From contig NZ_LOFH01000001.1 of NCBI RefSeq assembly GCF_001469215.1, forward strand, positions 434,001-498,000: a stretch of DNA of 64,000 nucleotides, read 5' to 3'. Origin of the DNA: Pseudoalteromonas sp. H105. Its GTDB lineage: Bacteria > Pseudomonadota > Gammaproteobacteria > Enterobacterales > Alteromonadaceae. The notes under the pieces are model-generated. The model had not been told where the DNA came from. It worked only from the letters and a program-made list of their open reading frames with translations, and made no database searches. The translations under genes and the position numbers were made by a program. Shown one piece after another: positions 18,754-28,265 of this stretch (positions within the stretch are counted from its first letter, which is position 1; every line of letters begins with the position of its first letter).

Positions 18754-19458
18754 CTATATTTTTTCTATGTGGCTTACGTAGTTATGTTCACCATTGACTT
18801 GCCAGCGGATATTAAAGTTATATAAAGTCATGCCATAACTTTGTTCGCCGTCTTTTTGTTTTTTATATGCAGGACGGGGATCTTGTTTTAAAACATTAAC
18901 GATAAAGTCTTTCAGCTCAGGGTGCTGGATTTGAGCCGCGATAAACCGCTCGGCTGCATCACTAAACTCAACACGCATTTGCGTGTGTGGTCTCACGTCT
19001 GCAAAGCCTGCACTGGCATCTTGCATAGCGTCGGAATAGGGTAGATATGGTTTAACGTCTAAAATAGGCGTGCCATCGAGTAAATCAATACCTGAGAGTA
19101 ATAGACTTAGTTGCCCATTAAGGTACTCAATACCTTCAAGCTTCACTGCGCTCATGCCAATAGCGTTAGGCCGAAAAGTAGCTCGGGTCGCAAATACGCC
19201 TTTTCGATCATTACCGCCCAATCTTGGAGGTCGCACCATGGCAGAGTAGCCTTTATCTGCAGTTTCGTGAAAACGGAATAAAAGCCAAATATGACTAAAC
19301 TCATCAAGTCCTCTAACAAACTCTTCGCGATTGAAATCAGGACAAAATATAAGTTTAGCTTTTGCCTGAGGAACCAGTCTTGGTTGGCGGGGGATTGCAA
19401 ACTTTTGTTTGTAAGGGGATTGAATATGGCCTACGGCCGTTAGCTGAAAATCACTCAT
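18754..19458 (-). CDS. trmO: tRNA (t6A37)-methyltransferase TrmO (TsaA/VirR family)
   Basis: SAM-dependent enzyme that N6-methylates t6A37 in tRNA-Thr. Residues 5-150 form the TsaA beta-barrel domain: GHIQSPYKQKF, the GLDEFSHIWLLFRFH segment, RPPRLGG, and FATRATFRPNAIGMSAV, which is characteristic. The C-terminal part ends with DPRPAYKK and YGMTLYNFNIRW. The start is the internal ATG at 19458 (M-S-D-F), which gives 234 residues like the E. coli protein; the open frame begins 15 codons earlier without conservation. It acts on the same nucleotide as TcdA, encoded 17 kb away. Confidence 0.92.
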   Translation of the reverse strand: MSDFQLTAVGHIQSPYKQKFAIPRQPRLVPQAKAKLIFCPDFNREEFVRGLDEFSHIWLLFRFHETADKGYSAMVRPPRLGGNDRKGVFATRATFRPNAIGMSAVKLEGIEYLNGQLSLLLSGIDLLDGTPILDVKPYLPYSDAMQDASAGFADVRPHTQMRVEFSDAAERFIAAQIQHPELKDFIVNVLKQDPRPAYKKQKDGEQSYGMTLYNFNIRWQVNGEHNYVSHIEKI

Positions 19459-19544
19459 AAAACTACATCGTTTTTTATTTTGCGCTATTCTAACTGCTAA
19501 CACTAAAAAAAGGCAGCTTTAAGGTCTTTATGCATAAAACTTCA

Positions 19545-20015
19545 TTATGGCACTGATTTATGGAGCAGTGTTTCAGTTTCAATCGCAATTTCTTTCATTT
19601 TGATAGCATAGCTTTCAAGTTGTTTATCTTCTTGTGTTACCGCGTTGAATGTTGGAACTTGAACAGGGTAGCCGGTTTCATCCATAGCAATGAAGCTAAT
19701 AATACAGTGATTTGTTTCAACAAGATTTTGCGTTTTAGGATCGCCACACCGAACCTGTATAAAAATTTGCATACTGGTCTTTCCTGTATGTGCTATTTTA
19801 GCTTCAACTTCAACAATTTGGCCTACAAGGATTGGACGTCTAAACTTTACTCCTGCAACGGAAACAGTAACGCAATAGTGCCCACTCCAACCAGCAGCAC
19901 AGGCATAACCAGCTTGGTCAATCCATTTCATTACTACGCCACCATGTACTTTTCCACCAAAGTTGACATCAGTGGGCTCAGCTAAAAAACGAAATACAAC
20001 ACTTGATGAAGGCAT
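19545..20015 (-). CDS. Hotdog-fold acyl-CoA thioesterase (YciA/ACOT-like)
   Basis: A 156-residue single hotdog-domain hydrolase of acyl-CoA thioesters. The catalytic region DVNFGGKVHGGVVMKWIDQAGY is the typical ACOT/YciA signature, with the Asp/Asn and the H-G-G-x-x-x-x-W-x-D turn. The following strands (VTVSVAGVKFRRPILVGQIVEVEAKI) also fit. It may trim medium- or long-chain acyl-CoA in the cytosol. It lies between ETF-QO and trmO on the same strand, a setting compatible with fatty-acid metabolism. The chain-length preference cannot be read from sequence. Confidence 0.88.
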   Translation of the reverse strand: MPSSSVVFRFLAEPTDVNFGGKVHGGVVMKWIDQAGYACAAGWSGHYCVTVSVAGVKFRRPILVGQIVEVEAKIAHTGKTSMQIFIQVRCGDPKTQNLVETNHCIISFIAMDETGYPVQVPTFNAVTQEDKQLESYAIKMKEIAIETETLLHKSVP

Positions 20016-20101
20016 TTAAGCACTCCTTTTATTTTCGACTGTATTGAGCATAGCGTAAAAAAGGGGCCGAAGCCCCTGCAATTTAGGATTTGTTTAAGAA
20101 G

Positions 20102-21748
20102 TTACATATTAGGATAGTTTGGACCACCAGCGCCCTCAGGTGTAACCCATGTTATATTTTGGCTCGGATCTTTAATATCGCACGTTTTACAATGAACACA
20201 GTTTTGTGAATTTATAACAAATTCATCTTTGCCTTCTATCTGCTGAACTTCATATACGCCTGCGGGACAGTATCGTTGTGCAGGCTCATCAAACTTAACG
20301 AGGTTAACCTCAATGGGAATTGCTTTGTTCTTTAGATGTAAATGACACGGTTGTGATTCTTCGTGGTTAGTATTTGATAAGAATACCGAAGATAATTTGT
20401 CAAAACTCAGTTTATTATCTGGTTTTGGGTAGTTTATTTTATCTGCGGCGTTTTTATCAACTAAGGTTTCGTGGTCTGGCGTACTATCTTTAAACGTAAA
20501 TGGCAAGGCACCTGCAAAAATGTTTTGGTCAACAGTATTGTATGCACCGCCAATAAATTTCCCTAATTTATGCATAACAGGGCCAAAATTACGTGATTGA
20601 TGCAATTCTTTGTATGCCCAGCTTTGTTTAAAGGCATCGGTGTATTGTGTTAAGTCTGTATTTGCTTGACCACTTGAAATGGCATCTAAAATAAGGTCAG
20701 CGGCTATCATGCCGGACTTCATCGCAGTATGATTACCTTTTATTTTTGCAAAATTGAGTGTACCAGCGTCACAACCAACCAGTAAACCGCCAGGGAAATG
20801 CATTTTAGGTAAAGAGTGTAAACCGCCTTTTGCTATAGCGCGGGCGCCATAAGCAAGACGTTCTCCACCATCAAGCACATCTTTGAAAGTAGGGTGGTGC
20901 TTCATGCGTTGAAATTCATCAAACGGACTTAAATGTGGATTTGAGTAATTTAAATCCACAATTAAACCAACCACAACTTGATTATTTTCAGCGTGATACA
21001 TAAATGCACCGCCATTCGTGTCGCCTGATAATGGCCAGCCTGTACCATGAACGACAGTGCCTTCTTTGTGCTTGCTTGGGTCTATCTGCCAAATTTCTTT
21101 AAAGCCCAAACCATAGTGCTGTGGTGATGCATCCCTATCTAGTGCAAATTGATTGATAAGTTGTTTACCTAAATGCCCTCGACAGCCTTCTGCAAATACA
21201 GTGTACTTAGCACGAAGTTCCATTCCTGGCATGTAACCATCTTTTTCGTTGCCTTCTTTATCAAGGCCCATGTCACCGGTAATGATACCCTTTACCGTGT
21301 CGTCTTCAATTATTAATGAGTGCGCACTAAAGCCTGGAAATATTTCGACCCCTAGGCTTTCAGCTTGTTCTGCCAACCAGCGACATACATTACCCATAGA
21401 AACAATATAATTCCCCTCATTATGAAACGTTTTAGGTGTCGCAAAATGAGGAATTGATGTTGCTTTGGTTTCATTATTGAACCAATATATTTCATCATTC
21501 GTTACTTTGGTTGTCACGGGCGCACCTAATTCTTGCCAATTAGGAAGCAATTCGTCTAATGCCGTTGTTTCTAAAATAGCCCCAGACAAGACGTGAGCAC
21601 CTACTTCAGAGCCTTTTTCAACAACACAAATCATGCATTCTTGTTCTTTTTGTTGTGCTTGCTGCGCTAATCTTATCGCTGTTGATAGCCCCGCAGGACC
21701 AGCGCCAACAATGACTACATCAAATTCCATGGTTTCGCGTTCGACCAT
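20102..21748 (-). CDS. Electron transfer flavoprotein-ubiquinone oxidoreductase
   Basis: Membrane-associated flavoprotein that passes electrons from reduced ETF to ubiquinone. The FAD-binding motif VVIVGAGPAGLSTAIRLA is at the N-terminus, and the C-terminal ferredoxin-like domain carries the [4Fe-4S] Cys set (CPAGVYEV, then NCVHCKTCDIKDP). The family tail WVTPEGAGGPNYPNM is intact. The start is ATG at 21748, preceded by AAGAGGT; the open frame runs ten codons further upstream. It is divergent from etfBA across palindromic operators, so donor protein and acceptor enzyme are probably co-regulated. Confidence 0.95.
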   Translation of the reverse strand: MVERETMEFDVVIVGAGPAGLSTAIRLAQQAQQKEQECMICVVEKGSEVGAHVLSGAILETTALDELLPNWQELGAPVTTKVTNDEIYWFNNETKATSIPHFATPKTFHNEGNYIVSMGNVCRWLAEQAESLGVEIFPGFSAHSLIIEDDTVKGIITGDMGLDKEGNEKDGYMPGMELRAKYTVFAEGCRGHLGKQLINQFALDRDASPQHYGLGFKEIWQIDPSKHKEGTVVHGTGWPLSGDTNGGAFMYHAENNQVVVGLIVDLNYSNPHLSPFDEFQRMKHHPTFKDVLDGGERLAYGARAIAKGGLHSLPKMHFPGGLLVGCDAGTLNFAKIKGNHTAMKSGMIAADLILDAISSGQANTDLTQYTDAFKQSWAYKELHQSRNFGPVMHKLGKFIGGAYNTVDQNIFAGALPFTFKDSTPDHETLVDKNAADKINYPKPDNKLSFDKLSSVFLSNTNHEESQPCHLHLKNKAIPIEVNLVKFDEPAQRYCPAGVYEVQQIEGKDEFVINSQNCVHCKTCDIKDPSQNITWVTPEGAGGPNYPNM

Positions 21749-21848
21749 AATAACCTCTTGTGTGTGACGGACCTGCACCTTTAATTAAGATGATTTCATA
21801 CTTGCAAATGAAACGTTACAGGCTGTGAATAGTTTAAGGTTATTTTAG

Positions 21849-21914
21849 GTTGACGTTTACGTCAACAGGAAGTAGTCTGAAATCATAAAATAAATAGGTT
21901 GACGTACACGTTAG
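21849..21914. promoter_or_regulatory. Two palindromic operators in the ETF-QO / etfBA divergent promoter
   Basis: Site 1 at 21850-21865 is TTGACGT-TT-ACGTCAA, with perfect seven-base arms extended by G/C at the outer ends. Site 2 at 21899-21914 is TTGACGT-AC-ACGTTAG, a half-perfect copy. Their centres are 49 bases apart, between two divergent genes that work together. From memory the sequence resembles motifs described for LiuR-type MerR regulators of branched-chain amino acid and fatty-acid catabolism in gammaproteobacteria; that assignment is uncertain, but a shared repressor or activator site is well supported. Confidence 0.75.
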
Positions 21915-21944
21915 CTTGTAGGTTTAAATAATCAGGGAGTTCCT

Positions 21945-22694
21945 ATGAAAGTTCTCGTTCCAATTAAAAGAGTCATCGATTACAACGTAAAAGCACGCGT
22001 TAAATCAGATAACAGTGACGTTGATCTTACCAATGTAAAAATGGCGATGAACCCATTTTGTGAAATTGCGATTGAAGAAGCCATTCGTTTAAAAGAATCA
22101 GGCACCGCAACTGAGGTAGTTGCTGTGACGATTGGCGCTAAAGCATCGCAAGAACAGTTGCGTACAGCATTAGCCCTCGGGGCAGACAAGGCGATTCATG
22201 TTGAGACAGATGAAAAGCTTGAGTCACTTCATGTTGCAAAATTGCTTGCTAAAATTGTTGAGCAAGAATCTCCTGAACTTGTTATTTTAGGTAAGCAATC
22301 TATTGACTCAGATAACAATCAAACTGGCCAAATGCTTGCTGCTTTAACTAATCGTGGACAAGGTACGTTTGCATCAAAGGTCGATGTGGACAGCGGTACC
22401 GTCAAAGTTACGCGTGAAGTAGATGGTGGTTTGCAAACAGTTGAATTAAAACTTCCCGCCATTGTAACAACTGATTTACGCTTGAATGAACCTCGTTATG
22501 CTTCTTTACCTAACATTATGAAAGCGAAGCGTAAGCCACTTGAGGTTATTGCTGCAGCTAGCTTAGGCGTTGACTTATCACCACGTATACAGCTGGTATC
22601 AGTTAATGAACCCGCCAAACGTAGTGGTGGTATTATTGTTGAAGACGTTGCCCAATTAGTTGAAAAACTAAAAACAGAAGCAAAGGTGATTTAA
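21945..22694 (+). CDS. etfB: Electron transfer flavoprotein beta subunit
   Basis: AMP-binding subunit of ETF, which collects electrons from acyl-CoA dehydrogenases. The sequence opens with [19 protein letters not shown], the usual ETF-beta start. It has [17 protein letters not shown] and the family signature region [26 protein letters not shown]. Length is 249 residues. A clear AGGGAG ribosome site precedes the ATG, and etfA follows with no gap. Confidence 0.96.
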   Translation: MKVLVPIKRVIDYNVKARVKSDNSDVDLTNVKMAMNPFCEIAIEEAIRLKESGTATEVVAVTIGAKASQEQLRTALALGADKAIHVETDEKLESLHVAKLLAKIVEQESPELVILGKQSIDSDNNQTGQMLAALTNRGQGTFASKVDVDSGTVKVTREVDGGLQTVELKLPAIVTTDLRLNEPRYASLPNIMKAKRKPLEVIAAASLGVDLSPRIQLVSVNEPAKRSGGIIVEDVAQLVEKLKTEAKVI

Positions 22695-23621
22695 ATGAAA
22701 ACATTAGTAATAGCAGATCATGATAATGGCCAACTTAAGCCAGAAACATCTAAAACTATTAATGCTGCGGTTAAATTAGGTTTTGCAGTCGATGTACTTG
22801 TGCAAGGCGCAGACATTAGTGCTATGGCAAATGACGTTGCTTTAATTGATGGGGTTAGCTGTGTGCTCGTTGCAGACAGTTCAGCATACGCTCATCAACT
22901 AGCCGAAAACACAGCTGATTTAGTGTTATCGTTGGCATCTGATTATTCTCATATTGTAGCCAGTGCAACCACCACAGGTAAAAACTTTATGCCGCGTGTG
23001 GCAGCGTTATTAGATGTGGCGCAAATTTCTGAAATAATTGACGTAGTGGATGCCGAAACATTTAAGCGTCCAATCTATGCGGGTAACGCAATTGCGACTG
23101 TAAAATCACTAGACACTAAAAAAGTGATTACTGTTCGTGCCAGTAGCTTTGATTTACAAAGTGATCAAGCTGCTGCACCTCTAACGACTATTGATGCAAA
23201 CTTAGAAAATCAATTGAGTAACTTTGTTAGTGTTGAGCAAACAGAATCTGAACGCCCTGAACTAACCGCCGCTGATGTGGTTATATCAGGGGGTCGTGGC
23301 ATGCAAAATGGTGAAAATTTTGCTCTGTTAAATGGCATTGCCGATAAGCTTGGGGCTGCAATTGGTGCTTCACGTGCTGCGGTTGATGCTGGTTTTGTCC
23401 CTAATGATATGCAAGTAGGGCAGACGGGTAAAATTGTTGCGCCTAACTTATATATTGCGGTAGGTATTAGCGGCGCTATTCAGCATCTAGCCGGTATGAA
23501 AGACTCTAAAGTGATTGTTGCAATTAACAAAGACCCTGACGCTCCAATTTTCCAAGTTGCTGACTATGGTTTAGTTGCAGATCTATTTGATGTGCTACCA
23601 GAGCTAGAAACAGCACTGTAA
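22695..23621 (+). CDS. etfA: Electron transfer flavoprotein alpha subunit
   Basis: FAD-binding subunit of ETF, 308 residues. The C-terminal FAD domain shows [52 protein letters not shown] and [19 protein letters not shown], all diagnostic. It is translated directly after etfB and ends at a terminator. It feeds electrons to the ETF-QO encoded divergently upstream. Confidence 0.97.
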   Translation: MKTLVIADHDNGQLKPETSKTINAAVKLGFAVDVLVQGADISAMANDVALIDGVSCVLVADSSAYAHQLAENTADLVLSLASDYSHIVASATTTGKNFMPRVAALLDVAQISEIIDVVDAETFKRPIYAGNAIATVKSLDTKKVITVRASSFDLQSDQAAAPLTTIDANLENQLSNFVSVEQTESERPELTAADVVISGGRGMQNGENFALLNGIADKLGAAIGASRAAVDAGFVPNDMQVGQTGKIVAPNLYIAVGISGAIQHLAGMKDSKVIVAINKDPDAPIFQVADYGLVADLFDVLPELETAL

Positions 23622-23643
23622 ATCATAAACGATTCTGGTTGTT

Positions 23644-23678
23644 AAAAGCTGTAGTTCCTTAGGTTCGCAGCTTTTTTT
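23644..23678 (+). terminator. Rho-independent terminator after etfA
   Basis: An eight-base-pair stem (AAAAGCTG / CAGCTTTT) with a sixteen-base loop is followed by T. The long loop makes it weaker than the other terminators here, but the position fits the end of etfBA. Confidence 0.7.
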
Positions 23679-23707
23679 CATTTTATATCTAAACCAATTC
23701 ACGATGC

Positions 23708-24622
23708 TTAATTTACCATCACATAATGTAATTTAGAAAGTTGCTTTTTAACGTTTTCAGACTTAAGAAAACGCAATAGCTGTTTGCCCTTTTTCATTGA
23801 TTTTTCTGACTGGGTGTTAATAATAATGACCAATGGCCTTACAAAACTGTACTCACCACTTTTAATAGTAGCAAAGCTAGGTTGAACACCATTAATAGAT
23901 AAAATTCTAATTTTATCTATTCTTTTTAACTCTGAAAACTGTGAAATAGCCCCAAAAGAATCGTAAGCAATAGCAGTTGGAATACGTTGTACAATACCCA
24001 ATGCTTGATTAAATTCATTGTATAAAAGTACATCATTTTTTGAAAATAGACCTCTGTTACCTGCTTTTTTGAGTTTTATTGAGTCAGATTGTGGTGACTT
24101 CATGTAGTCAAGTGACAAGAACTCTAAAAAAACGTCAAACGTCCCGTGTTGAACGCCTTTACTAAATAAATCAATTTGGTTGTTCTTTTTTGACTTTTTA
24201 TTCTCAGAAGCTACCAACTGTGACCACTCATCAATGTGTCCAGCATAAATGTCAGTTAGCTGACTAACAGAAAGGTTAGAAGTTTCGTTGTCGGTATTTG
24301 AAAAAAATACTAACGCATCTTGCGCAAGCACAATTTGTTTAAGGTGAGGCCACTTCTCTTGTTCTAGTTTAGTCATATAGCGTGATGAAGCACCAATATC
24401 TACAAGGTTTTGTGCAATCGCTGTAATGCCTTTATCACTGCCCATGCCACGCAGCTGCATAACTGAGTGTTTTTGATTATTAAAGTCTTTTTGAACCAGC
24501 TCTAGCATTTGGGTGACAGAGGTAGAGCCTGCGACGAGTAACGTATCTAAACTGGGTTTTTCTTGGCCGTTAACCAAAGTAGAGGATAGTAAAACTATAA
24601 GGAATATCAGTTGTTTAAACAT
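23708..24622 (-). CDS. Orphan PstS-like periplasmic substrate-binding protein
   Basis: A 304-residue exported protein of the phosphate-binding (PstS/SphX) class. The start is taken as the ATG at 24622, which opens a signal peptide (MFKQLIFLIVLLSSTLVNGQ). The first strand ends in AGSTSV, the counterpart of the Ser/Thr anion-binding loop, and the segments RGMGSDKGI and DIGASSRYM also fit this fold. No pstC, pstA or pstB gene is nearby, so it may serve a distant permease, scavenge or sense phosphate, or bind another oxyanion. The family is clear; the ligand is inference. Confidence 0.8.
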   Translation of the reverse strand: MFKQLIFLIVLLSSTLVNGQEKPSLDTLLVAGSTSVTQMLELVQKDFNNQKHSVMQLRGMGSDKGITAIAQNLVDIGASSRYMTKLEQEKWPHLKQIVLAQDALVFFSNTDNETSNLSVSQLTDIYAGHIDEWSQLVASENKKSKKNNQIDLFSKGVQHGTFDVFLEFLSLDYMKSPQSDSIKLKKAGNRGLFSKNDVLLYNEFNQALGIVQRIPTAIAYDSFGAISQFSELKRIDKIRILSINGVQPSFATIKSGEYSFVRPLVIIINTQSEKSMKKGKQLLRFLKSENVKKQLSKLHYVMVN

Positions 24623-24688
24623 ATATTTTGTTCTGTAGGGTATTTTAACTAAGTGTAGTTCAAACTCATTAGAACAATAAATAGGAAC

Positions 24689-24716
24689 AAAAAAACCAAC
24701 CCTAGGGTTGGTTTTT
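24689..24716 (-). terminator. Rho-independent terminator after asnS
   Basis: An almost perfect palindrome (AACCAACCC-TA-GGGTTGGTT), flanked by A on the left and T on the right, lies just after the asnS stop. It is symmetrical enough to act on either strand; here it ends asnS. Confidence 0.88.
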
Positions 24717-24737
24717 TTTAGCAACAATACTAATTAA

Positions 24738-26135
24738 TTAGTATGTAGCGCTGCCTTTTGTACGTGGGAAGGCAATAACATCACGTACATTACCCATACC
24801 AGTTACGTAGGCTACTAAGCGTTCAAAACCTAAACCAAAACCAGAGTGCGGTACTGAACCATATTTACGTAGGTCGCGATACCAGCTGTAGTCTTCTTTG
24901 TTCAAGCCCATTTCTTCTAAACGTGCATCAAGTACATCAAGGCGCTCTTCACGTTGTGAACCACCAATGATTTCACCAATACCTGGCGCAACTACGTCCA
25001 TTGCAGCAACTGTTTTACCGTCTTCATTTTGACGCATGTAAAACGCTTTAATGTCACGCGGGTAGTTTTTAATAACTACTGGCGCTTTAAAATGTTCTTC
25101 TGCAAGATAACGCTCATGCTCAGACTGTAAATCTACACCCCATTCAACAGCGTATTCAAACTTTTTACCACATGCTTTTAGTATTTCAACAGCGTCAGTG
25201 TAATCAACTTGAGCAAAGTCTTTTTCAACAAATTCTTCTAAGCGCGAGATAGCTGTTTTCTCTACACGTTGTGCAAAAAACTCCATGTCATCACGGCGTT
25301 CTTCAAGCACGGCTTTAAATACATACTTAAGCATGTTTTCAGCCAATTTTGCGATGTCTTCAAGATCTGCAAACGCAACTTCAGGTTCAACCATCCAAAA
25401 TTCAGCAAGGTGACGAGAAGTATTAGAGTTCTCAGCACGGAAAGTAGGGCCAAAGGTGTAGATTTTTGACATAGCAGAGGCATATGTCTCACCATTTAAT
25501 TGACCCGATACAGTAAGAAACGCTTCTTTACCGAAGAAGTCTTCACTGTAATCAACATCGCCTTTGTCTGTGCGTGGTAAATTTTGCATATCAAGTGTCG
25601 ATACGCGGAACATCTCACCGGCACCTTCACAGTCACTGGCTGTGATGATAGGGGTGCTGATCCAGTAATAACCCTGCTCGTGGTAAAAACGGTGAATAGC
25701 TTGTGCTAAGCAGTTACGAACACGTGTTACTGCACCGATTATGTTTGTACGAGGGCGAAGATGTGCATGTTCACGTAAGTATTCAATACTGTGACGCTTA
25801 GCTGCCATAGGGTACGAGTCTGGGTTTTCTACCCAGCCTAATACTTCAACCTTATTTGCTTGGATTTCGAATGACTGGCCTTTACCTTCAGATTTAACCA
25901 AAACACCTGTTACTGATACAGAGCAGCTAGCTGTTAAACGCGTTACTTCTTCGTAATTGGTCAGTGAATTAGGTACTACCGCTTGAATTGCGTCAAAACA
26001 TGAACCGTCATGAACGGCTAAAAATGAAATTCCTGCTTTTGAATCGCGGCGAGTACGGATCCAGCCTTTTACTGTTACTTGGCTGTCTACCGCAACCTTG
26101 CCTTTTAATAGCTCTGAAATCGCTAAGTGGCTCAT
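24738..26135 (-). CDS. asnS: Asparaginyl-tRNA synthetase
   Basis: Class IIb aminoacyl-tRNA synthetase. It has an N-terminal OB-fold anticodon domain ([19 protein letters not shown]) and a catalytic core with motif 2 ([23 protein letters not shown]) and motif 3 ([16 protein letters not shown]). Length is 465 residues. I choose the ATG at 26135, since GGAG lies five bases upstream; a GTG two codons earlier is in frame. AsnS rather than the related AspS is supported by length and by the ENSNTSRH segment. Confidence 0.96.
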   Translation of the reverse strand: MSHLAISELLKGKVAVDSQVTVKGWIRTRRDSKAGISFLAVHDGSCFDAIQAVVPNSLTNYEEVTRLTASCSVSVTGVLVKSEGKGQSFEIQANKVEVLGWVENPDSYPMAAKRHSIEYLREHAHLRPRTNIIGAVTRVRNCLAQAIHRFYHEQGYYWISTPIITASDCEGAGEMFRVSTLDMQNLPRTDKGDVDYSEDFFGKEAFLTVSGQLNGETYASAMSKIYTFGPTFRAENSNTSRHLAEFWMVEPEVAFADLEDIAKLAENMLKYVFKAVLEERRDDMEFFAQRVEKTAISRLEEFVEKDFAQVDYTDAVEILKACGKKFEYAVEWGVDLQSEHERYLAEEHFKAPVVIKNYPRDIKAFYMRQNEDGKTVAAMDVVAPGIGEIIGGSQREERLDVLDARLEEMGLNKEDYSWYRDLRKYGSVPHSGFGLGFERLVAYVTGMGNVRDVIAFPRTKGSATY

Positions 26136-26420
26136 CTTCACTCCAATGATATAAGTTGCCTACATTAATAAATGTGTGCGTTGTTGCACTTGAACCCCGT
26201 ATCTTACCTTTGAACGGAAAATAAAAAAACATGTGCATGCAACTCTTTGCAATTTCTTTATGCTTTTTTTGTACAATTGAGACTTTTATTTATAAAGCGA
26301 TTGAATATTAAACACTGAATTAAATAAATCTGCCTTTAGTGTGCGATTAATCCTCGTTTTATGGCATTATAGATTTCTAATTTTGTATCTTTAACTAATT
26401 AACTAACAATTATAGGTTCC

Positions 26421-26855
26421 ATGAAACAAGTCTTTATTTTACGCGGCCTGCCAGGCTCAGGTAAGTCATATTATGCTCAAACGCTTGCTGACGAGCTCGT
26501 TACCGGTGATCAAAGTCAATATTTGATTTGTTCAACTGATGACTATTTTTATAATGAGCAGGGCGAATATAAGTTCGATAAATTTAAGTTGTCCCAGTTT
26601 CACAACTTAAATCTAGCACGCTTTATAAATGCTTTATCGCAATCAGTCCCTTTGGTTATTGTTGATAACACCAATATTAAAAAGTGGGAATTCATTGCCT
26701 ATAGCCAGGCCGCCGTTGCGCTTGGTTACCAAGTCAAAGAAGTGATTGTTGGTGAAGTCAAAGATAAATCAATGCAACACTTATATGCAAAACGTAATAG
26801 TCATAAAGTACCGCTAAAAATGATCAGTAAAATGGCCTATATGTTCGAATGGTAA
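26421..26855 (+). CDS. Small P-loop ATPase/kinase (N4BP2-like)
   Basis: A 144-residue AAA/zeta-type P-loop protein. The Walker A motif GLPGSGKSYYAQ lies at residues about 8-19, the segment CSTDDYF follows, and VIVDNTNIKKWEF is the characteristic strand of the N4BP2/polynucleotide-kinase-like group. It may phosphorylate a nucleotide, RNA end or small molecule; the substrate cannot be read from sequence. It stands alone, convergent with bioA, with a long A+T-rich leader (26142-26420) in which I see no other gene. Confidence 0.8.
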   Translation: MKQVFILRGLPGSGKSYYAQTLADELVTGDQSQYLICSTDDYFYNEQGEYKFDKFKLSQFHNLNLARFINALSQSVPLVIVDNTNIKKWEFIAYSQAAVALGYQVKEVIVGEVKDKSMQHLYAKRNSHKVPLKMISKMAYMFEW

Positions 26856-26878
26856 GCCAAACATATAGGTATTCATTT

Positions 26879-28168
26879 TTAATATTGATTATTTGCAATC
26901 GCATTGTAGATGGCGTCGCTAAGGGCGTCGATATCTGCAGGGGTACTTATGTACGGTGGCATTAAATAGATTAATTTACCAAAAGGGCGTATCCATACGT
27001 TTTGGCTGATGAAGTACGCTTGAATTTTCGCAACATCAACCTCACAAGCGAGCTCCACAACGCCGATCGCACCCAGTGTTCTTACATTTTTAACCTGTTC
27101 AAGCTCAGCACATTTATTTAATGATACTAAGGCTTTATTAAGTTGCGTAACTTGCATTGACCAGTTTTGCTGAAATAACACATCAATACTGGCACATGCC
27201 ACAGCGCAGGCTAGCGGGTTGCCCATAAATGTAGGACCATGCATTAGCACGCCAGCTTCACCTTCACTAATACCAATTGCAATTTTGTCTGTGGTTAGCG
27301 TGGCCGATAGCGTCATTGTGCCGCCGGTGAGTGCTTTTCCTATACACATGATATCGGGTTCAATGTCACTGTGTTCAACGGCAAACATTTTACCTGTTCT
27401 GCCAAAGCCTGTGGCTATTTCATCGCAAATTAGTAAAACATCATACTCGTCACATAACCGTCTAACCGCCTTTAGGTAGTCTGGGTGGTAAAAGTTCATT
27501 CCTCCGGCATTTTGTACAATTGGCTCAATGATAAACGCAGCGACCTGTTGATGGTGCAGCTTAAAATAGTGTTCAAGTTGTTCGGCTTCATTGTCATCAA
27601 ACAGTTCACCAAATTGACTAACAGGGGCCGGAACAAAAACATGTTCAGGCAAAAAGCCACTGTACAAGGAATGCATTGAATTAACGGGGTCGCAAACACT
27701 CATGGCAGCAAATGTATCACCATGATAGCCTTTTAATGGTGTCATGAGTTTTTGCTTAGTAGTGATACCTTTGCTTAACCAATACTGCAGCGCCATTTTT
27801 ATTGCCACTTCAACAGAAACTGACCCGCTGTCCGCTAAAAATACTTTTTGTAAGCTCTCAGGGGTAATAGCAACGAGCTTTTTGCACAGTTCAATGGCAG
27901 GCTGGTGGGTAATGCCCCCAAACATAACATGGCTCATAGTGTCGATTTGTTGATGCATAGCTGCTTTTAAAGCAGGGTGCCCGTAACCATGAATAGCACT
28001 CCACCAAGAGGCCATGCCATCAATTAAACATTCACCTGTTGCTAAGTAAATTTTATTACCTTGAGTATGCGTAACAGGGTAGACCTCAAGCGGCTGTGTC
28101 ATCGATGTATAAGGGTGCCAAATGTGTTGACGATCAAAATCAAGGTCAATTGTGTGTTTTTTGTTCAT
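26879..28168 (-). CDS. bioA: Adenosylmethionine-8-amino-7-oxononanoate aminotransferase
   Basis: PLP enzyme that converts KAPA to DAPA in biotin synthesis, using SAM as amino donor. The 429 residues include the N-terminal HIWHPYTSMTQP, typical of BioA, MASWWSAIHGYGHP, the substrate/PLP region LLICDEIATGFGRTGKMFA and the PLP lysine in IGKALTGGTMTLSATL. It is divergent from bioBFCD, and the BirA-like operator lies directly upstream of its ATG, as in enterobacteria. Confidence 0.96.
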   Translation of the reverse strand: MNKKHTIDLDFDRQHIWHPYTSMTQPLEVYPVTHTQGNKIYLATGECLIDGMASWWSAIHGYGHPALKAAMHQQIDTMSHVMFGGITHQPAIELCKKLVAITPESLQKVFLADSGSVSVEVAIKMALQYWLSKGITTKQKLMTPLKGYHGDTFAAMSVCDPVNSMHSLYSGFLPEHVFVPAPVSQFGELFDDNEAEQLEHYFKLHHQQVAAFIIEPIVQNAGGMNFYHPDYLKAVRRLCDEYDVLLICDEIATGFGRTGKMFAVEHSDIEPDIMCIGKALTGGTMTLSATLTTDKIAIGISEGEAGVLMHGPTFMGNPLACAVACASIDVLFQQNWSMQVTQLNKALVSLNKCAELEQVKNVRTLGAIGVVELACEVDVAKIQAYFISQNVWIRPFGKLIYLMPPYISTPADIDALSDAIYNAIANNQY

Positions 28169-28202
28169 TAGTAAACTTTAATCTATTACGTTTCGTTGAC
28201 AA
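28169..28202. promoter_or_regulatory. Candidate BirA (biotin repressor) operator between bioA and bioB
   Basis: Arms TAGTAAACT (28169-28177) and CGTTGACAA (28194-28202) are separated by 16 bases. They approximate the BirA consensus TTGTAAACC / GGTTTACAA with its usual 14-16 base spacer. Each arm has about two mismatches. The position, touching the bioA start and between the divergent bio units, is exactly where BirA binds in gammaproteobacteria. Confidence 0.7.
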
Positions 28203-28265
28203 TGTTACGCCAAGTCTTAGACTAAGCCAATATCCACCGTCATTAAAAAATAAAAAGAGAGAGTT

